From contig JANUWF010001479.1 in assembly GCA_026120185.1 (NCBI GenBank), positions 1,364,001 to 1,428,000 of the forward strand: DNA of 64,000 nt, given 5' to 3'. The translations under genes and the position numbers were made by a program. Shown here in pieces: positions 1-11,630 of the stretch (position 1 is the stretch's first letter; each line of letters starts with the position of its first letter). The notes beneath the pieces were generated by a model. That model did not search any database. It was not told where the DNA came from and saw nothing but the letters and a program-made list of their open reading frames with translations. This stretch comes from Voacanga thouarsii (taxonomy: Eukaryota; Streptophyta; Magnoliopsida; Gentianales; Apocynaceae).

Positions 1-22
1 ACAGATCCGACGAATCGGCCAT
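1..22 (-). CDS. first codons of a putative Copia gag (partial)
   Basis: The minus strand starts with ATG at 22..20 and reads M-A-D-S-S-D-L before the sequence ends. The assignment rests only on its position downstream of the LTR-like and primer-site-like sequence and on similarity to common Copia gag N-termini. Seven codons cannot establish a gene. Confidence 0.25.
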
Positions 23-772
23 TGCACACACACGGATAATTGCAGAATAGCTTCTTGAAAACTGTTAGTGAACCAGGATACCTACGAGCACAGACAGGCA
101 ACTCAACTGAATTGAACAAGCACCGCCTATACCCGACCAGGGCTCTAACAATTGCAATTATCAAATATCAACAATACCGGCAAGGCCACACAATCCAAAC
201 GTAATGTAATTAGATAGAATTCACACTTAATAAACAAATCAATAGTATACCTGATTGACTTGCTCGCGGTTCTACCAGAACGTACCTAGCACTGGCACTC
301 CTCTGGACAAGCTGCGCCGCAACGTACTGTACTGCTGACCGAATCACCAGTCTAATACCGGTTTGCCTTCAAGAAGTTATTCGCCCCACTCTGGTGCGAT
401 GGGTACAACGACTCTTCTTGCAGGATAAGACGGTCTCAGATCACTGTTGAAGCACACCAACTTTGATAACCTCGAAAATTCCCTCAGTTCACCGGTCCCG
501 ATAAGGTAAAAATTATGGATCGCGGAGAGAGAATCGAAGCGGCGAATTTTCTCGCAGGAAGCAAAAAAGCACGAAAAGGGGTTAACCCTAATTGCGGCTC
601 TATTCCCCCTTTTAATGTCGCCTTAGGAAAATTAAACCCAATTCGGATTAGGAAGCCCTAATTCCCTTACCAGATTTTATGTTTCCTATTCCTTTTCAAG
701 TTAGAGTTAATTAATTTGCCCAAATAAAAATAGAGGATCGTGAAAACATGGCCCAAGCCCAACTTTAACAAC
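1..772 (-). mobile_element. Copia-type LTR retrotransposon, 5' end (LTR and leader), running off the left edge
   Basis: Read on the minus strand, about 154..772 resembles a plant Copia LTR. It opens near 772 with TGTTAAAG, passes through a segment rich in AACCCTAA-like and CTCTCTCC motifs, and ends in TGCA near 154. It is followed by a decayed initiator-Met-tRNA primer site (TTAGAGCCCTGGTC at about 147..134, compare TGGTATCAGAGCC). A leader then leads to ATG GCC GAT TCG TCG GAT CTG at the very edge, a start like that of many Copia gag proteins. The other LTR lies outside the window, so LTR identity and target duplication cannot be checked. An unrelated promoter or 5' UTR remains possible. Confidence 0.42.
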
Positions 773-917
773 ATTTAATTATGGATTCCCACAATGAAAA
801 TGGCTTCTACCACAATCAAAACAATCTGTAACATGTCAAGAACAATTCCCATTAATTGTTTTAGGCTAACTAATCATGAGTTAAAAATTATTAACTCCCA
901 AAGTTGCCATTTTCAAC

Positions 918-1600
918 AAAACTGAGTATATAGAATGCAAGTTCAGTACAGGCAGAATTAAAGATCGAAGTGTAACATTGGGTGGTAGAGATATCCCATT
1001 GAATGACTGCTTATTATCCAAAAAGATGGAAAGTTTGATAGCAATGTTGCGCTTCAAATTAAGGTTGGCTGGTTGTAATAGAGGAATGCAACTAGTATTC
1101 TATATAATCGTAATATACTTTTAAACCTAAAGGGAAAGTTTTATAGAATAATTGTCAAACCAGCTTTACAATATGGTATAAAATGTTGAGTAGTTAAAAT
1201 GTGTCATATTAAAAAATTGATGGTAATAGAAATACGTATGTTAAGATGGATGTGCCAACATACTATAGAGGATAAAGTAAGGAATGTGATTATTTAGGAA
1301 AAAGTAGGAGTGGCATCTATTGAAAATAAGATGAGAGAAAACCACTTGCAATTGTTTCAACATATATAGAGAAGACCGATACATGCCCCTGTTAGGAGAA
1401 TTGAGGGCTGGAAACAAGATAGGTTTAATAGATTTAGAGGCAAACTTAAGAAGATATGGATGGAGGTGATTAAGAAAGATATGTTTTTGTTAGATTTGAA
1501 TAAAAAAATAATAGTGGATAGGAGAGGATTCATGTAGATGATCACATATGGTCATATATTGGTTCATGTAACCGATTCTAAGTTATTTAGGACTAAAGTT
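918..1600 (+). pseudogene. LINE (non-LTR) reverse transcriptase, C-terminal remnant
   Basis: Conceptual translation with frame changes and stops gives the C-terminal part of a plant LINE reverse transcriptase. It runs TEYIECKFSTGR (about 921), VTLGGRDIPLNDC, KGKFYRIIVKPALQYGIKC (about 1131), MLRWMCQHTIEDKVRNV, KVGVASIENKMRENHLQ and RRPIHAPVRR (about 1370). These match in order the region after the catalytic palm, ending with the conserved MLRWMC and P-V-RR blocks. In-frame stops and missing residues show it is dead. It is a 5'-truncated copy, as expected from LINE retrotransposition, and belongs to a different LINE family from the one at 11 to 22 kb. Confidence 0.75.
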
Positions 1601-2652
1601 TAATTTGTTATTATTAATAATATCTTCATTCCCCTTTGTGCATATTATAATTTTTTTTTTTGAAGTTTATATTGTATAATCATGCTATCATTATCCTTGT
1701 TGAAAGGTTAGTGACGTGAAGTCATGGGACTGTTGTAGAGCTATAGTGTCTTAGCAATGTAGAAGAGTTCTTTGCACCATTAACACTATGAATATCAAGG
1801 ACTCACAAATATTTACTTGATCAAGAAATTTCCTATACCTATAATTATCGATCGTTTTTAGGACTCTTAAATTTGATTAATCAGCCTTTATCTTTCCTTT
1901 AATCGATTTTGGCGTCAGAAAGAATATTTGGTTGAAGATTAAGATCTTCTTAATGGATTTCGTAGGCCTTTATAACAAGATTTGGTTGAAGATTAAGATC
2001 CTTTCAATGGATTTTGTGGATTTTGTGGAAGCAAAAACTCTGCACGGTGGAGAATAAAAGGAAATGTATGAGATTTTGATGAATAACAAAAGAAACGTGA
2101 TAAGAGTTAACGTATAATGTGAAAGTAGAACTTATTTATAAAATAATGATTAGAGGGTTGCACCAAAAATTTTCTCTAGATTCTTACATAATTTCGTCAT
2201 TTCAAAGTTGATAATTTTTCTATGATTTCATGTGAATGAAATTCTTTTGCCTGTCAAGTATCTGAGTAAATTCCCAGTTGTCATTATTAGTGCTTGTCTG
2301 AATACCTGAGGATACTTCTCATATTCTTCTTTTCAGCTGTGCAAGAAAGATTGCAAAAAGAGCCCATGGAAACGTTTGCAAAAATACAACATTTCTTTCA
2401 CAAAAAAATCGTCTTCAAGCTTGACATCAGAACATTTAGCTCGTGGAAATTGGATTAGGGAAAACAACAGACCAGAGAAATATGCATATTTTGGTTCTTA
2501 CATTGTACAATGTGGAAGTACAGAAGGAAGTTACAAGGAGATATAAAGAATCAAGCTTGCAGACATTTTCATCATTAGTACCCTCCTTTATCACCACTTT
2601 CATACATCCAATCGCGTTTACAGTAGCAACACTAGTACAATTAATAAAAGAA
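1601..2652. other. intergenic stretch with a 54-bp tandem duplication
   Basis: No coding feature could be supported. The stretch lies between the LINE remnant and the 3' end of the phosphatase gene. It contains an imperfect tandem duplication with a 54-bp period starting at 1927 and 1981, marked by TTTGGTTGAAGATTAAGATC. The part next to 2652 should hold the 3' UTR and poly(A) site of the minus-strand gene; AATAAT begins two bases before its stop codon ends. Confidence 0.5.
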
Positions 2653-3050
2653 TTATTGTTTTTCATCAGCTTCATCCTCTGTTTCAGCTAGACTATCAAA
2701 AAAAGAATCAAAATACCATGGAGACTTTTCATTCCAATCGCCTCTTATCGCATGAGCACGCCACTTTTGGTCTGCTATCATTTCAGGGGAAAGGCCCCAT
2801 TCTAGCATCTCTTCGTCGGTATGATGGACTGCCAAGCTATATTCTCCACCATTGCCTAATTGCATGACTCTAAATTCGCAGTTTCCTAGATTGTTTAGGT
2901 ACTCGAACTGCTCTACTGTCCACTTGAACCACTTCATGAGAAAGACTCGAATTGCTAGGCCATGGGATATGATTATGAGATTTAAGTCATCAGCAGCATT
3001 CTTCTGAAGTCTGTTCATGTCAACATCCCGCCATAGAGATTCCAAGAAAC
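2653..3050 (-). CDS. phosphoglycerate-mutase-like histidine phosphatase, exon 2
   Basis: This exon starts after the acceptor CTTTCAG at 3051 and completes the codon split by the exon 1 donor, an AGT Ser at residue 183. It encodes residues 183 to 314 and the stop. LNLIIISHGLAIR contains the second catalytic histidine (H212). The rest, including WGLSPEMIADQKWRAHAIRG, is typical of the plant proteins, and it ends in an acidic tail. Joined length, frame continuity and the presence of all four active-site elements argue for a functional gene. No stop or frameshift is seen. Confidence 0.9.
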
Positions 3051-6000
3051 CTGAAAGATCAAAATAAGCATTTTCATTTTTAGTTGTGAAGAATTCTGTA
3101 ATGAACATTTTTATAAGAAAGAACATCATCTGTCCTAAGCAATGGGAATGCATGACATCTAAAGCAGTTCGTTTCAGATAAATAAGGAGATTGCTATCTG
3201 AAAAGTTAACAAAAATTTCAAATTTAATCTACTAGAGCCAAAAATGCTAAGGCCAGTAATAATATCTTGATGTTGTCTGAAGTAAAGATGGCTCTGTACT
3301 TCCAAGGTCAAGAAATGAAAGTTAAAGCAAGCAAAGAGAAGAACAAAAGAAGTTCAAAAATGAAAAACCAAAATAAAATAAAAAAAAGAAAAACCCAAAT
3401 GAGATGGGGGATTGGAGAAAGAGATTTCAAAATCTGAACAATGTCCAAGGAACAAGAAGTGGAAGAGCCACAAGAGGCTTTCTTTCAATGAACTCCTAAG
3501 CTAATGCACATCAGAAAGCAGCAGAATACTACTTCATAATCCACAACTAGCGTCAATGACAAACCAATGCTCATGTCAAGTTTCAACTGGACAACTTGGG
3601 AAAAAAAATAAAAAAAAAGAGAAGAAATTCTTCTGCTCCATGTCTATAAGTAGAAAGTCAGCAGAAAATTATACCCTAAAGGAGGCAAGCAAGAAAATTT
3701 TAATTCTTTGAAGTTCATTACAACATTGAAATGGTTGCTGACCATGTTATGGCAATATATATCCATGGGAAGTGGATTTGTTCTGCTGTTGTAATCGCTA
3801 AACACCATAAGCTCTTCAAATGCAAGAATTAATAGGATGATACTTCTGTGACAAGTTGCTAATAGAATTCAATAGTCACTTCCACTAATCTAGGTAGCCA
3901 AGCAATCCGCAAGATCATATTGTCTCAGAAGTGTAGGCTTTGGATAGAGAAGAAAGAATCACATAGGCAACAACAGTAGGAAAGTCAAAAAGATAGATCA
4001 GTCATAGAGGGGACCAGCAAGAAGCAGTGTGTTAGACAAACAGAGATGATATAGGCCAGAACGAATGATTTAGCTGAATGAAGTAATCTGTAAAATAATA
4101 AATACGGGAGAGAAAAGAGCTGATGCAAACTCCAGGGAAAAGGGGAAAGAAAAATTTACAGCTTCAGATGGAGGATGATTTCGCTCGTACATGGAGAATG
4201 TGCATTTCAATTATTTTGAATTTAGAATCAACAAGAAATCTGAATTTCCAGCTGTTAGATAAGCAGTAGTCATTGTCTTAAGACACGGGTACAGTAATAT
4301 AAAAGTTGACACATTGTTTGAGATCATCAATGCTCTAGAAAAGGTTTTCATAGAAAAAAAATTATTCAAAATATTTGAATGAGACGCCAAAATAGGAGTA
4401 GAGGACTGCACACAGTGACCTATCAATCTTTAATATTGAAACTGCATGAACGGCAAGGAAAATTTAAATTTCTTAGTGATGGACAGCTAAAGGCCCATAT
4501 TAGGTCAGGATGATCCTAGAAAGTCCTATGTTAATAACCCAAATTTCTTATTTTCGTTTTTATTCCAGCAAAATTGAATTCTGTACTTTTGCCAGTGGTA
4601 CTGTAATTTATAACTGGATTTAAGATCAACGATGCTATACTTACACATAGTAAAGCACAACATACTCAGATAACATCCAGGGGCAAATCAGCTACTGCTT
4701 CAGTAACAAAGCATCAAAAGCCAATCAAACCCACTATTGATAGCCCAAAGCTTGGTTTTTTATTAACGAAAACCTGTAAATCAGTAAACACTGTTGAACA
4801 AGGCCCTATTCCAATAGTGTAGTGCTTGACATCATCATGCATAGAAACCAAGTAGATCAGAAAAAAGGAGGAAGAAGAACAAGATGTACAGAAAGCAATG
4901 GAAAAGAATGCAGGAATGGCAGATGGCATGCCTGTTCTCCCAGAAGCAACAGAATATAACAGAAATCTGCGGGCCACATTTATTTCAGATATGCAGGTTT
5001 GTGAGAAAATCCAAATCTGTTGCTCGGATATTTGTCAGCCAAAAGGGTAAAAACAATTATGCCGTCTCTATAGAGGTTTTGAGCTGTACTAAATTTTATC
5101 CAAACTGAGTGAACAAATATGCAAAGTACATGCATGAACATAGAATTTCAAAATGCTGTATAACAATGCATAGCAATATTCATAATACAACTATATCACA
5201 CTGGACTATCTGTAAATCAATAAAATCTTATCTAAAATCACATGACAACTCGTATAGACTGCATAACAAAAGCCAAATCATGTTAGAACTCCCATCTAAC
5301 TCTGTGGACTTCTCAATTTGTGCATGGTAGTACTGATTATTTTTAAACTTTATGATGTACAACATTGTTAAATAAAAAAAAACAGAGAAGGATCAGAAGA
5401 TGAGGAGCAGAAACAAGTGTGGAACAATGAAAGATCATTCGAATTTCCAAGTGCCCTTTTTTCCTATCCCAATCCAACAGTCTATTATAACTTCACATGG
5501 TGTGCAACTGTTCAAAATGCAAGTTCCTCAGCTCTCAGGCACATGAAGTTAATCTGATATCTAGCCAAGGAGCCATTCAATGTGATATGCACCGCGAAAG
5601 AATATTTATGGATTTTCAATCTCATAAAATGGTAGGAGAATTTCTTAGGCAAAATTAAGCAACATGGCAGAAAAATACAGATGCCATATAGGCTAATATT
5701 GAGGTAACAACATTTTCTGATGCTCTTAACAATCATATAAAAAACTCAAATGAGAGGCAAGGTTAACAAAATATTTGATCCGAGCTTTATCAAATGATGG
5801 TTACATCTACAAAATAAACCTTGTAATTAAATGTCTAACTTAGAGGTAACCCAAAAAAGGGACAAAAGTATGGACTGCAGAAAGAACAGAATCAACAGCC
5901 AGAGATACCCAGCTAAACATTTTGAGATGCTTCCCTCAAGTTTTTTCTTTAAACTACCCACAGACGACGTCTAGTACCCTGCTTTCAGGCTGAACTCTGT

Positions 6001-8892
6001 AAGACACCATTATTGTCTATCTTACGCATAAAGTTTGTGAGATATATCTAATCCGTTATTGTAGTGTTATTAACAATAGCAATAAGAACAATTAGTTTTA
6101 TTATAAAGGTTTTGTACATGTTAAAACTTTTTCCGAACACTGAAAATTATAAAAAGTTTGAGGATAAAAAAATGCTAATTACACCTTTGTATAAGAGAAG
6201 AAAACTATTCTAAATTAGTACATATAAATCAGCTTAGAAGCGTAAAACTATATAAAACTCTATTACCTTTGAAGAACAAAATTGTACACAAAATCACATA
6301 GCTCCCACAAGAACGCATACAGATACCACCACAATGCTAGACTCCATCCTGTATTCCCACCCCCCAACACTCTACGTATCAGTTGGCACTCATTAAGATT
6401 AAACTGTATGATGTGCATGACTATCACAGAAAAATGAATAGGAAAATACAAGGAGCAAAAATGAAAAGGTCAGAAATAAGAGCCTGAAACTCTCAGACAT
6501 TGCCTCAATTCATAATTGTTTTCTGATACCCAACTGCAAATTTTAATTTCTTACGGTTTTCACCTATTAGAACTACAGAACTTCATTAAATTTGACCATG
6601 TCTCATATAGTTTCATTCCAATCATTAAAAGAATCAATCTGAAGCCCTGTGAAGAACTAAAGCACATAAGAATTTTCAAACTAGGAAAAAATGTGAGTAG
6701 AAAATTGACTAACACACACAAATAAAGGCAAAATATGACATCATAGAGTGACAACATTTTCTGATCCTTCCCATATTCCCATGAAAAAGAGCCAAAAAGA
6801 TTGATGACATAGATAAATTCTTTTATGCAACTTCTGCTTTATCACATGTTTAATGTATCTAAAGCAATAAACATCCTACTGATGGGGGGGGAGCGAAGGT
6901 AATTAATGTCTAAATTGGACATATTGGAAAAGAAGAAGAAAAACAACTTTTGAAATTAACAGAACTGAGAACCCAATAAATGCCAGCAAAAGGTTTTCAG
7001 ACATTGCCATCCAATTTTTCCAAGTACATCAATAATCTACCAGCAGAGAGTAGTGACAATCCTCATCTAAGGCCTTTTTAGCACAAAACTTAGACAAGCT
7101 CAGAAAATAAAAGATTGGGTTACACATAAGATAACAAATAAGAGACTAATTAGTACAGTTTGTGCAGAAAGGATTACACTTGTCTATATTTCAAACCTAA
7201 ACATTCCAGTGTAATAGATGCCCAAGAAACAAGTACAGTGTGAAGGTCATGCAGAAAATCTGGATTTTGCATTCACAGTGATGCATTCAAAGTCTACCTA
7301 CTGCAGAAAGGAAATAATCATGAAGATGTAAAGAAAGATTATTTTTTATATTGAAGCTTATTTTTATATTGATTTGTGCAACCATATTGCACAGAATGCC
7401 CTGTCCTATGTGGAGAAAGACAACGAGAACTTTTGCAATTCAGCTTGATTTTTATATTAAGGAATCATCAGTTGTAGGACTACATAACCACAGATTTTAA
7501 CAGCAGAGGCCTTTTCATCAATCTAAGAAAATACTATTGAGATATCCTTGGCTGTAAATAGAGAGAGCATGAATTGCGATGCTCCCTTGATCATGTCATG
7601 TTATATTGTTATACATATGGCATTTATCAAAATGTCTAATCTATTATGGTCCTTATTCTAGGCTAACTTTCTGTCAATGGCAATTTTCATCTTACGATAT
7701 GACTATTACAGCAATTTAAATAACTTATTTTACATGATTCTCTATAGAAATTTATATTTTATCCCTTATAAAAAACTTGCATTGGATCAAGCAAGCCCCA
7801 TGAATATGAATAAGAACTTAAAACTCCTTAAAACTAGTGACTAAAAAGAATAAAATTTCACTAAGTAGCAAAAACTCTGAAGAGATAATTAACTTTTAGA
7901 ACTTCCTTTCACATTTCCATCACTTTCAGCAACAACTATGTGAACCTTGTCTTCTAGAAACTAGAACAAGTGACTGAAAATAGTGCAATCTCACTAGTTA
8001 GCATAATTTTCAAGGGTACTTCACTTTAGGCGCTTTTTTTTTCCTCCATATTTCCATCGTTTGCATTAACTACATGAGCATTGTTTTCTAAGAGTATGAC
8101 ACACTGTCATTCTGATTTTCGAGAATTTGTTCCTCAAAACATTCCGTCCAATTGGCTCAAAGAGTATGATATTTCACTTCCTCTATGACACAGCCAAGAT
8201 CAAGACGGTAAATCTACTGAAAGTTTTAAACTAGGTACTAACTTTGATTTTCAATTCCTCCCTAGTCCTTGGGAACTGATTATTCATCTACATGTCAATA
8301 ATAAACTGAACAGGCCTTATGTTTTTGTTTTAAACAGCCGGATAATTTTTGTACACTCCATAAAGCAAAAAATTGCAGCTGCTTTGAATAGGACAATAAC
8401 ATATCTTACATTATATTGCAGCTATGCAGGCATTTTATTCTGTTCACTAAATAATCCCGGTAAAAGAAATGATTTTCTAATAGAAAGAAACAACAGAGAT
8501 TCAAAATGTAAAGACTCTGAACACTTAAATTCCATGAAATTGGCTATCTAACGAAATAAAATACTTTATCTTATAAACGCTAGTAACTCCACAGTCTTGC
8601 AAACCCTCAGAATCATCTTATCTTGTTCATATAAATGCCTCTTAGTAGTCAAAAGCAACACAATCATGATAACCATAAAAAACCAAAACAGTAGTTATAG
8701 AAAAGTATGGCAAACAATGTATTTCAAAACCCCAGACCGTCAATTGATTGATACAGTAATAAGAGCTACATCTTTTAAAATAAAAGTTCACATTCATAAT
8801 AACACTAGCAAATTAAAATATTACCATAAAGAAGAAAAACAAAAGCTCAAAACATCAATTAAGAAAGCAAAAAGAAAAAAAACACTACTTAC
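3051..8892 (-). other. 5.84-kb intron of the phosphatase gene
   Basis: The intron runs from GTAAGT at 8892 to TTTCAG at 3051 and is AT-rich. It is much longer than a typical plant intron. I see no transposon protein, LTR or clear terminal inverted repeats in it. It holds a G tract near 6885 and an imperfect duplication around 7830..7960 and 7961..8095. Both halves of that duplication contain AACTAG...GTGACT, a TTTCAC/TCTCACTA block, CATATTTCCAT or ACATTTCCAT, and a TTCTAG/TTCTAAG end. Short open frames inside it lack any recognisable domain. Confidence 0.75.
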
Positions 8893-9439
8893 TGGAAACC
8901 CTGTCATATACATCAGCTGCCGATTCCCCTTCAGGGAACCGATAAAAGAACCTCCCAAACCTAACTCTAGTCTCCTTAATAACCTTCATTCTTTCAGCGA
9001 CTTGAAAGTTCCCGAAATCTTGTTCTCTAATTCTACACTCTTCACGGGCTCCAATGATTCGCCGTCTGGCAAATGCCCGGCCCATCTCCCGGAGCGTGGA
9101 GCGCGTGCGATCATAAGGGGACACATAAAAGTACACTTTCCAATTCTGAGAAGTGCCCAGGTCAGAAACCACATGCCTAATGCAAGACCCCGCTTTTCTG
9201 GCTTGCTCAATGCCCAGTGGAGTTAATGGGATTTTGTGATCTGGGGTTAATGCGTACGTTGTGTCATCTTTGTTTCCCTGGCTCTCGCCGTGCCGCACTA
9301 GTATTATTCTCTTCGGTAGGCACTTATGTTGTTGCTGATGAGCACGATGCTGGTTTTGGTGTGATTGGGCATCACCGTTGTTGTTGCTAATCAACTTTTC
9401 ATGAGAAAATTTATGTTTGAACCATTTGTACAGCTGCAT
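8893..9439 (-). CDS. phosphoglycerate-mutase-like histidine phosphatase, exon 1
   Basis: This exon encodes residues 1 to 182 plus one base of a 314-residue protein of the histidine phosphatase (phosphoglycerate mutase-like) superfamily, close to the plant AT74/AT74H proteins. The catalytic signature LVRHGESQGN puts RHGE at residues 49-52, where the His is the phospho-acceptor. SPYDRTRST at about 107-115 supplies the phosphate-binding Arg, and E139 in REQDFGNFQ is the likely proton donor. The first 45 residues are His/Gln-rich and polar, with no signal peptide. The exon ends at a strong donor, TCCA/GTAAGT, in phase 1. Family knowledge gives phosphatase chemistry with uncertain substrate; true glycolytic mutase activity is not implied. 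The ATG at 9439 starts the only long frame upstream of the signature. Confidence 0.9.
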
Positions 9440-9469
9440 TTCTACATCATATGTGTGATATGGGCTATT

Positions 9470-9480
9470 GTTTATATAGG
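9470..9480 (-). promoter_or_regulatory. candidate TATA box of the phosphatase gene
   Basis: The minus strand reads CCTATATAAAC about 35 bases before the ATG at 9439. A start site 30 bases downstream would leave almost no leader, so either the leader is very short or the true promoter lies further up. No other TATA-like site is closer. Confidence 0.3.
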
Positions 9481-10034
9481 TAGAAGAAGGATTTGGATAA
9501 TGATCATATGAAGACCGGGAGCCTGTTGGAGAATGAGCTGTAATCCTGGTGGGTTTTTATTAGTGGGGATTTGATTTTTGTGCTGATTTCAGTTGTGAAG
9601 GGAATCAATTGAATTTGGTGTGAAACAAAAGCAAGAACCCAAGAATGTTCAATCGATTGACCCTCAATGGGAAGTGTTGCGTGGCAGTTTTGCATCGTGT
9701 CATGTCATGGGTATAAAAATGGAAAAATCGGTTCTAAGTTTTGTTACTTTTCTAACGCTGAATTACTTTTTAGAAGCAACTAACGGTCCCCATGCAAAGG
9801 TATGTACACTTAAGGCCAATCTTGTACAATAATTTGCAACAACACATAAAGCGAAATCGTCCCCGACAAACCTTGTGCAACATATGTAACTTAGAAGAGA
9901 AAATAATCTACTTTAATATTAAGTTATTGGTATATTTTTGTAATAACTTAAAAATTCAAATAATTAAATAACCAAAAATATTTTTATCATTCCTCATATA
10001 TTCTACCTGTCGAAACATCCAAACTAGTTCAGCT
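9481..10034. other. intergenic stretch upstream of the phosphatase gene
   Basis: No gene or repeat is recognised. It should hold the promoter of the minus-strand phosphatase gene. Short frames on both strands show no domain. Confidence 0.4.
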
Positions 10035-10042
10035 CCTACTAT

Positions 10043-10443
10043 TAGGAATGGAAATAGACCAGACATTTATCAAGGACTTACGTCTTGGCTTGATTTAGGC
10101 CTGACCTGACTTGAGCCCGTTTAGAAAATATATCAAGTTGGGGCTTAAAATCAAGCCTGTTTAACTAAATAGGCCAGGTTTGTTTAGTTAAAGCCTGACC
10201 TGAAGCTTACCAAGCTTGGCCTATTTATATATTATATATTATATAATTATTTTATTATTACATATTAATTATAATATATTATATAATAATTATTTTATAT
10301 AAATATAATATAAAATATATAATTTATTAACTTAAATATATATATTTTAAATATAAAATACCTAAACTAAAATGAGATAAAAAAGAAAAGAATTTAAAAC
10401 AGGCTTTTTAGGCCTGATCTGACCTGACCCATTTCCATCCCTA
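10043..10443. mobile_element. short non-autonomous hAT-like element
   Basis: The 401-bp element begins TAGGAATGGAAATAGACC and ends with the inverse of TAGGGATGGAAATGGGTC, giving inverted ends with few mismatches. The flanks CCTACTAT (10035..10042) and CCTGCAAT (10444..10451) agree at six of eight positions, consistent with an old 8-bp target duplication. The arms repeat GGCCTGACCTGA-like words and the centre is almost pure A+T. It encodes nothing. Ends and duplication length fit the hAT superfamily. Confidence 0.6.
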
Positions 10444-10451
10444 CCTGCAAT

Positions 10452-11019
10452 TGCTTAAGTGGTGTTGCAACTGCTTGAGTGCTTTTCAACGGTGCAATTT
10501 GATCCTTTAGACGATTCCGACTATAAATTATTTGGTTACGTTTTCACATTATACCATTGTATCAATTATAAAAAGCAATATTGGTCGCTTTGATTTATTA
10601 GAAACAATAAGTTGTGTGGCCTTGACAAGAATTGTGTGAAATTGAAGTTTAACAAGAGGCATAAATAGGTTTACAAAAATCTTGTTCATTGTTCCCATAG
10701 TAACCTTATAAAATATAAAATGACAAGGAGATAGAGCATATATGAAATTTGTCCAAAATATTCAAGGAAGGTTGTGCACATGTTTATATTAATATTGAAG
10801 TCATTTCATCTACGACAAACACTAATATATTGGTCCGTATTAGTAAACAGTGAATAATGTCAAGTGAACAAATTTGATTTTTAAAAAGACATTCTTAACA
10901 GTTAAGTTATAATTTTTAAAAAACCATCACTAAATGATAATCATTTGAGTTATAGACCGATATATTAAAAAGAGATCCTACCATGTACCAAACCCAGAAA
11001 GCGGAGCCATGGAATCCTA
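10452..11019. other. AT-rich intergenic stretch
   Basis: No gene, repeat or RNA could be supported between the small hAT-like element and the start of LINE homology. Confidence 0.4.
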
Positions 11020-11630
11020 CAGGAACTCATGCAAGAGGATAAGGATATTCGATCTACCACCGCGTTACCAATCTATACATCTAGGCTAGCATGAGACCCT
11101 AGCCTATTCTCGACAATGGAGATTCTACATTCACTCTAAGAAACAATGTGTTCCATGTGATGGGCGTACCAATCTTTCAACTGATGTTCCTGGTGCCAAG
11201 TGAGTGCAAGTCACCATGTGTGCCATGTAGGAATGGGTTGGCTAAGAGGAATGCAAAGAGGAACTTCATCAGCTCTGTCACTAAATCAGATGGGAGCATA
11301 ACAACTAGTTTAAGGGAAGGGGCTAATGAATTTGTGACTTATTATAATGGATTGCTGGGGACATCTACAAAGTGCAGAAAGTTGAACCCTTAGATAAGTA
11401 GTGTTGAATAGCTATTGACTATGGAACAGAGGTTTGAATTGGACATAGATGTCAGCCCAGAGGATTTAAGGAAAGCACTTTGGGATATTGGTGATACGAA
11501 GGCATCGGGACCGGATGGTTATAATGCATATTTCTTCAAGAAAGCTCAGAACAGTGTGGGGCAAGGAGTGATTGATGCATGCTTAGAATTTTTTGCAACT
11601 GAAAATTTGCTAAAGCAGATTAGCCACACG
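11020..11630 (+). pseudogene. LINE reverse transcriptase, left part of a split copy
   Basis: Translation gives a plant LINE pol upstream of the palm domain. ISSVTKSDGSITTSLREGA and NGLLGTSTKCRKLNP are followed by a stop, then LTMEQRFELDIDVSPEDL, ALWDIGDTKASGPDGYNAYF and LKQISHT. The conserved ASGPDGYNA...FFKKA block marks the start of the reverse-transcriptase domain. The frame breaks off at 11630, where a hAT element and then a MULE are inserted, and resumes at 21085 with SHATIALRPKTD. The two parts are therefore one LINE copy. Stops upstream show it was already decayed or decayed later. Confidence 0.8.
11623..11630. repeat. left 8-bp target duplication of the hAT element
   Basis: GCCACACG lies immediately before the element and is repeated exactly at 12952..12959. 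It also forms most of the left target duplication of the neighbouring MULE. Confidence 0.9.

Noticed and set aside
8597..9226. 209-residue plus-strand open frame
   Set aside because: It is antisense to exon 1 of the phosphatase gene and encodes no recognisable domain; the minus-strand frame carries the catalytic motifs and a proper splice donor.
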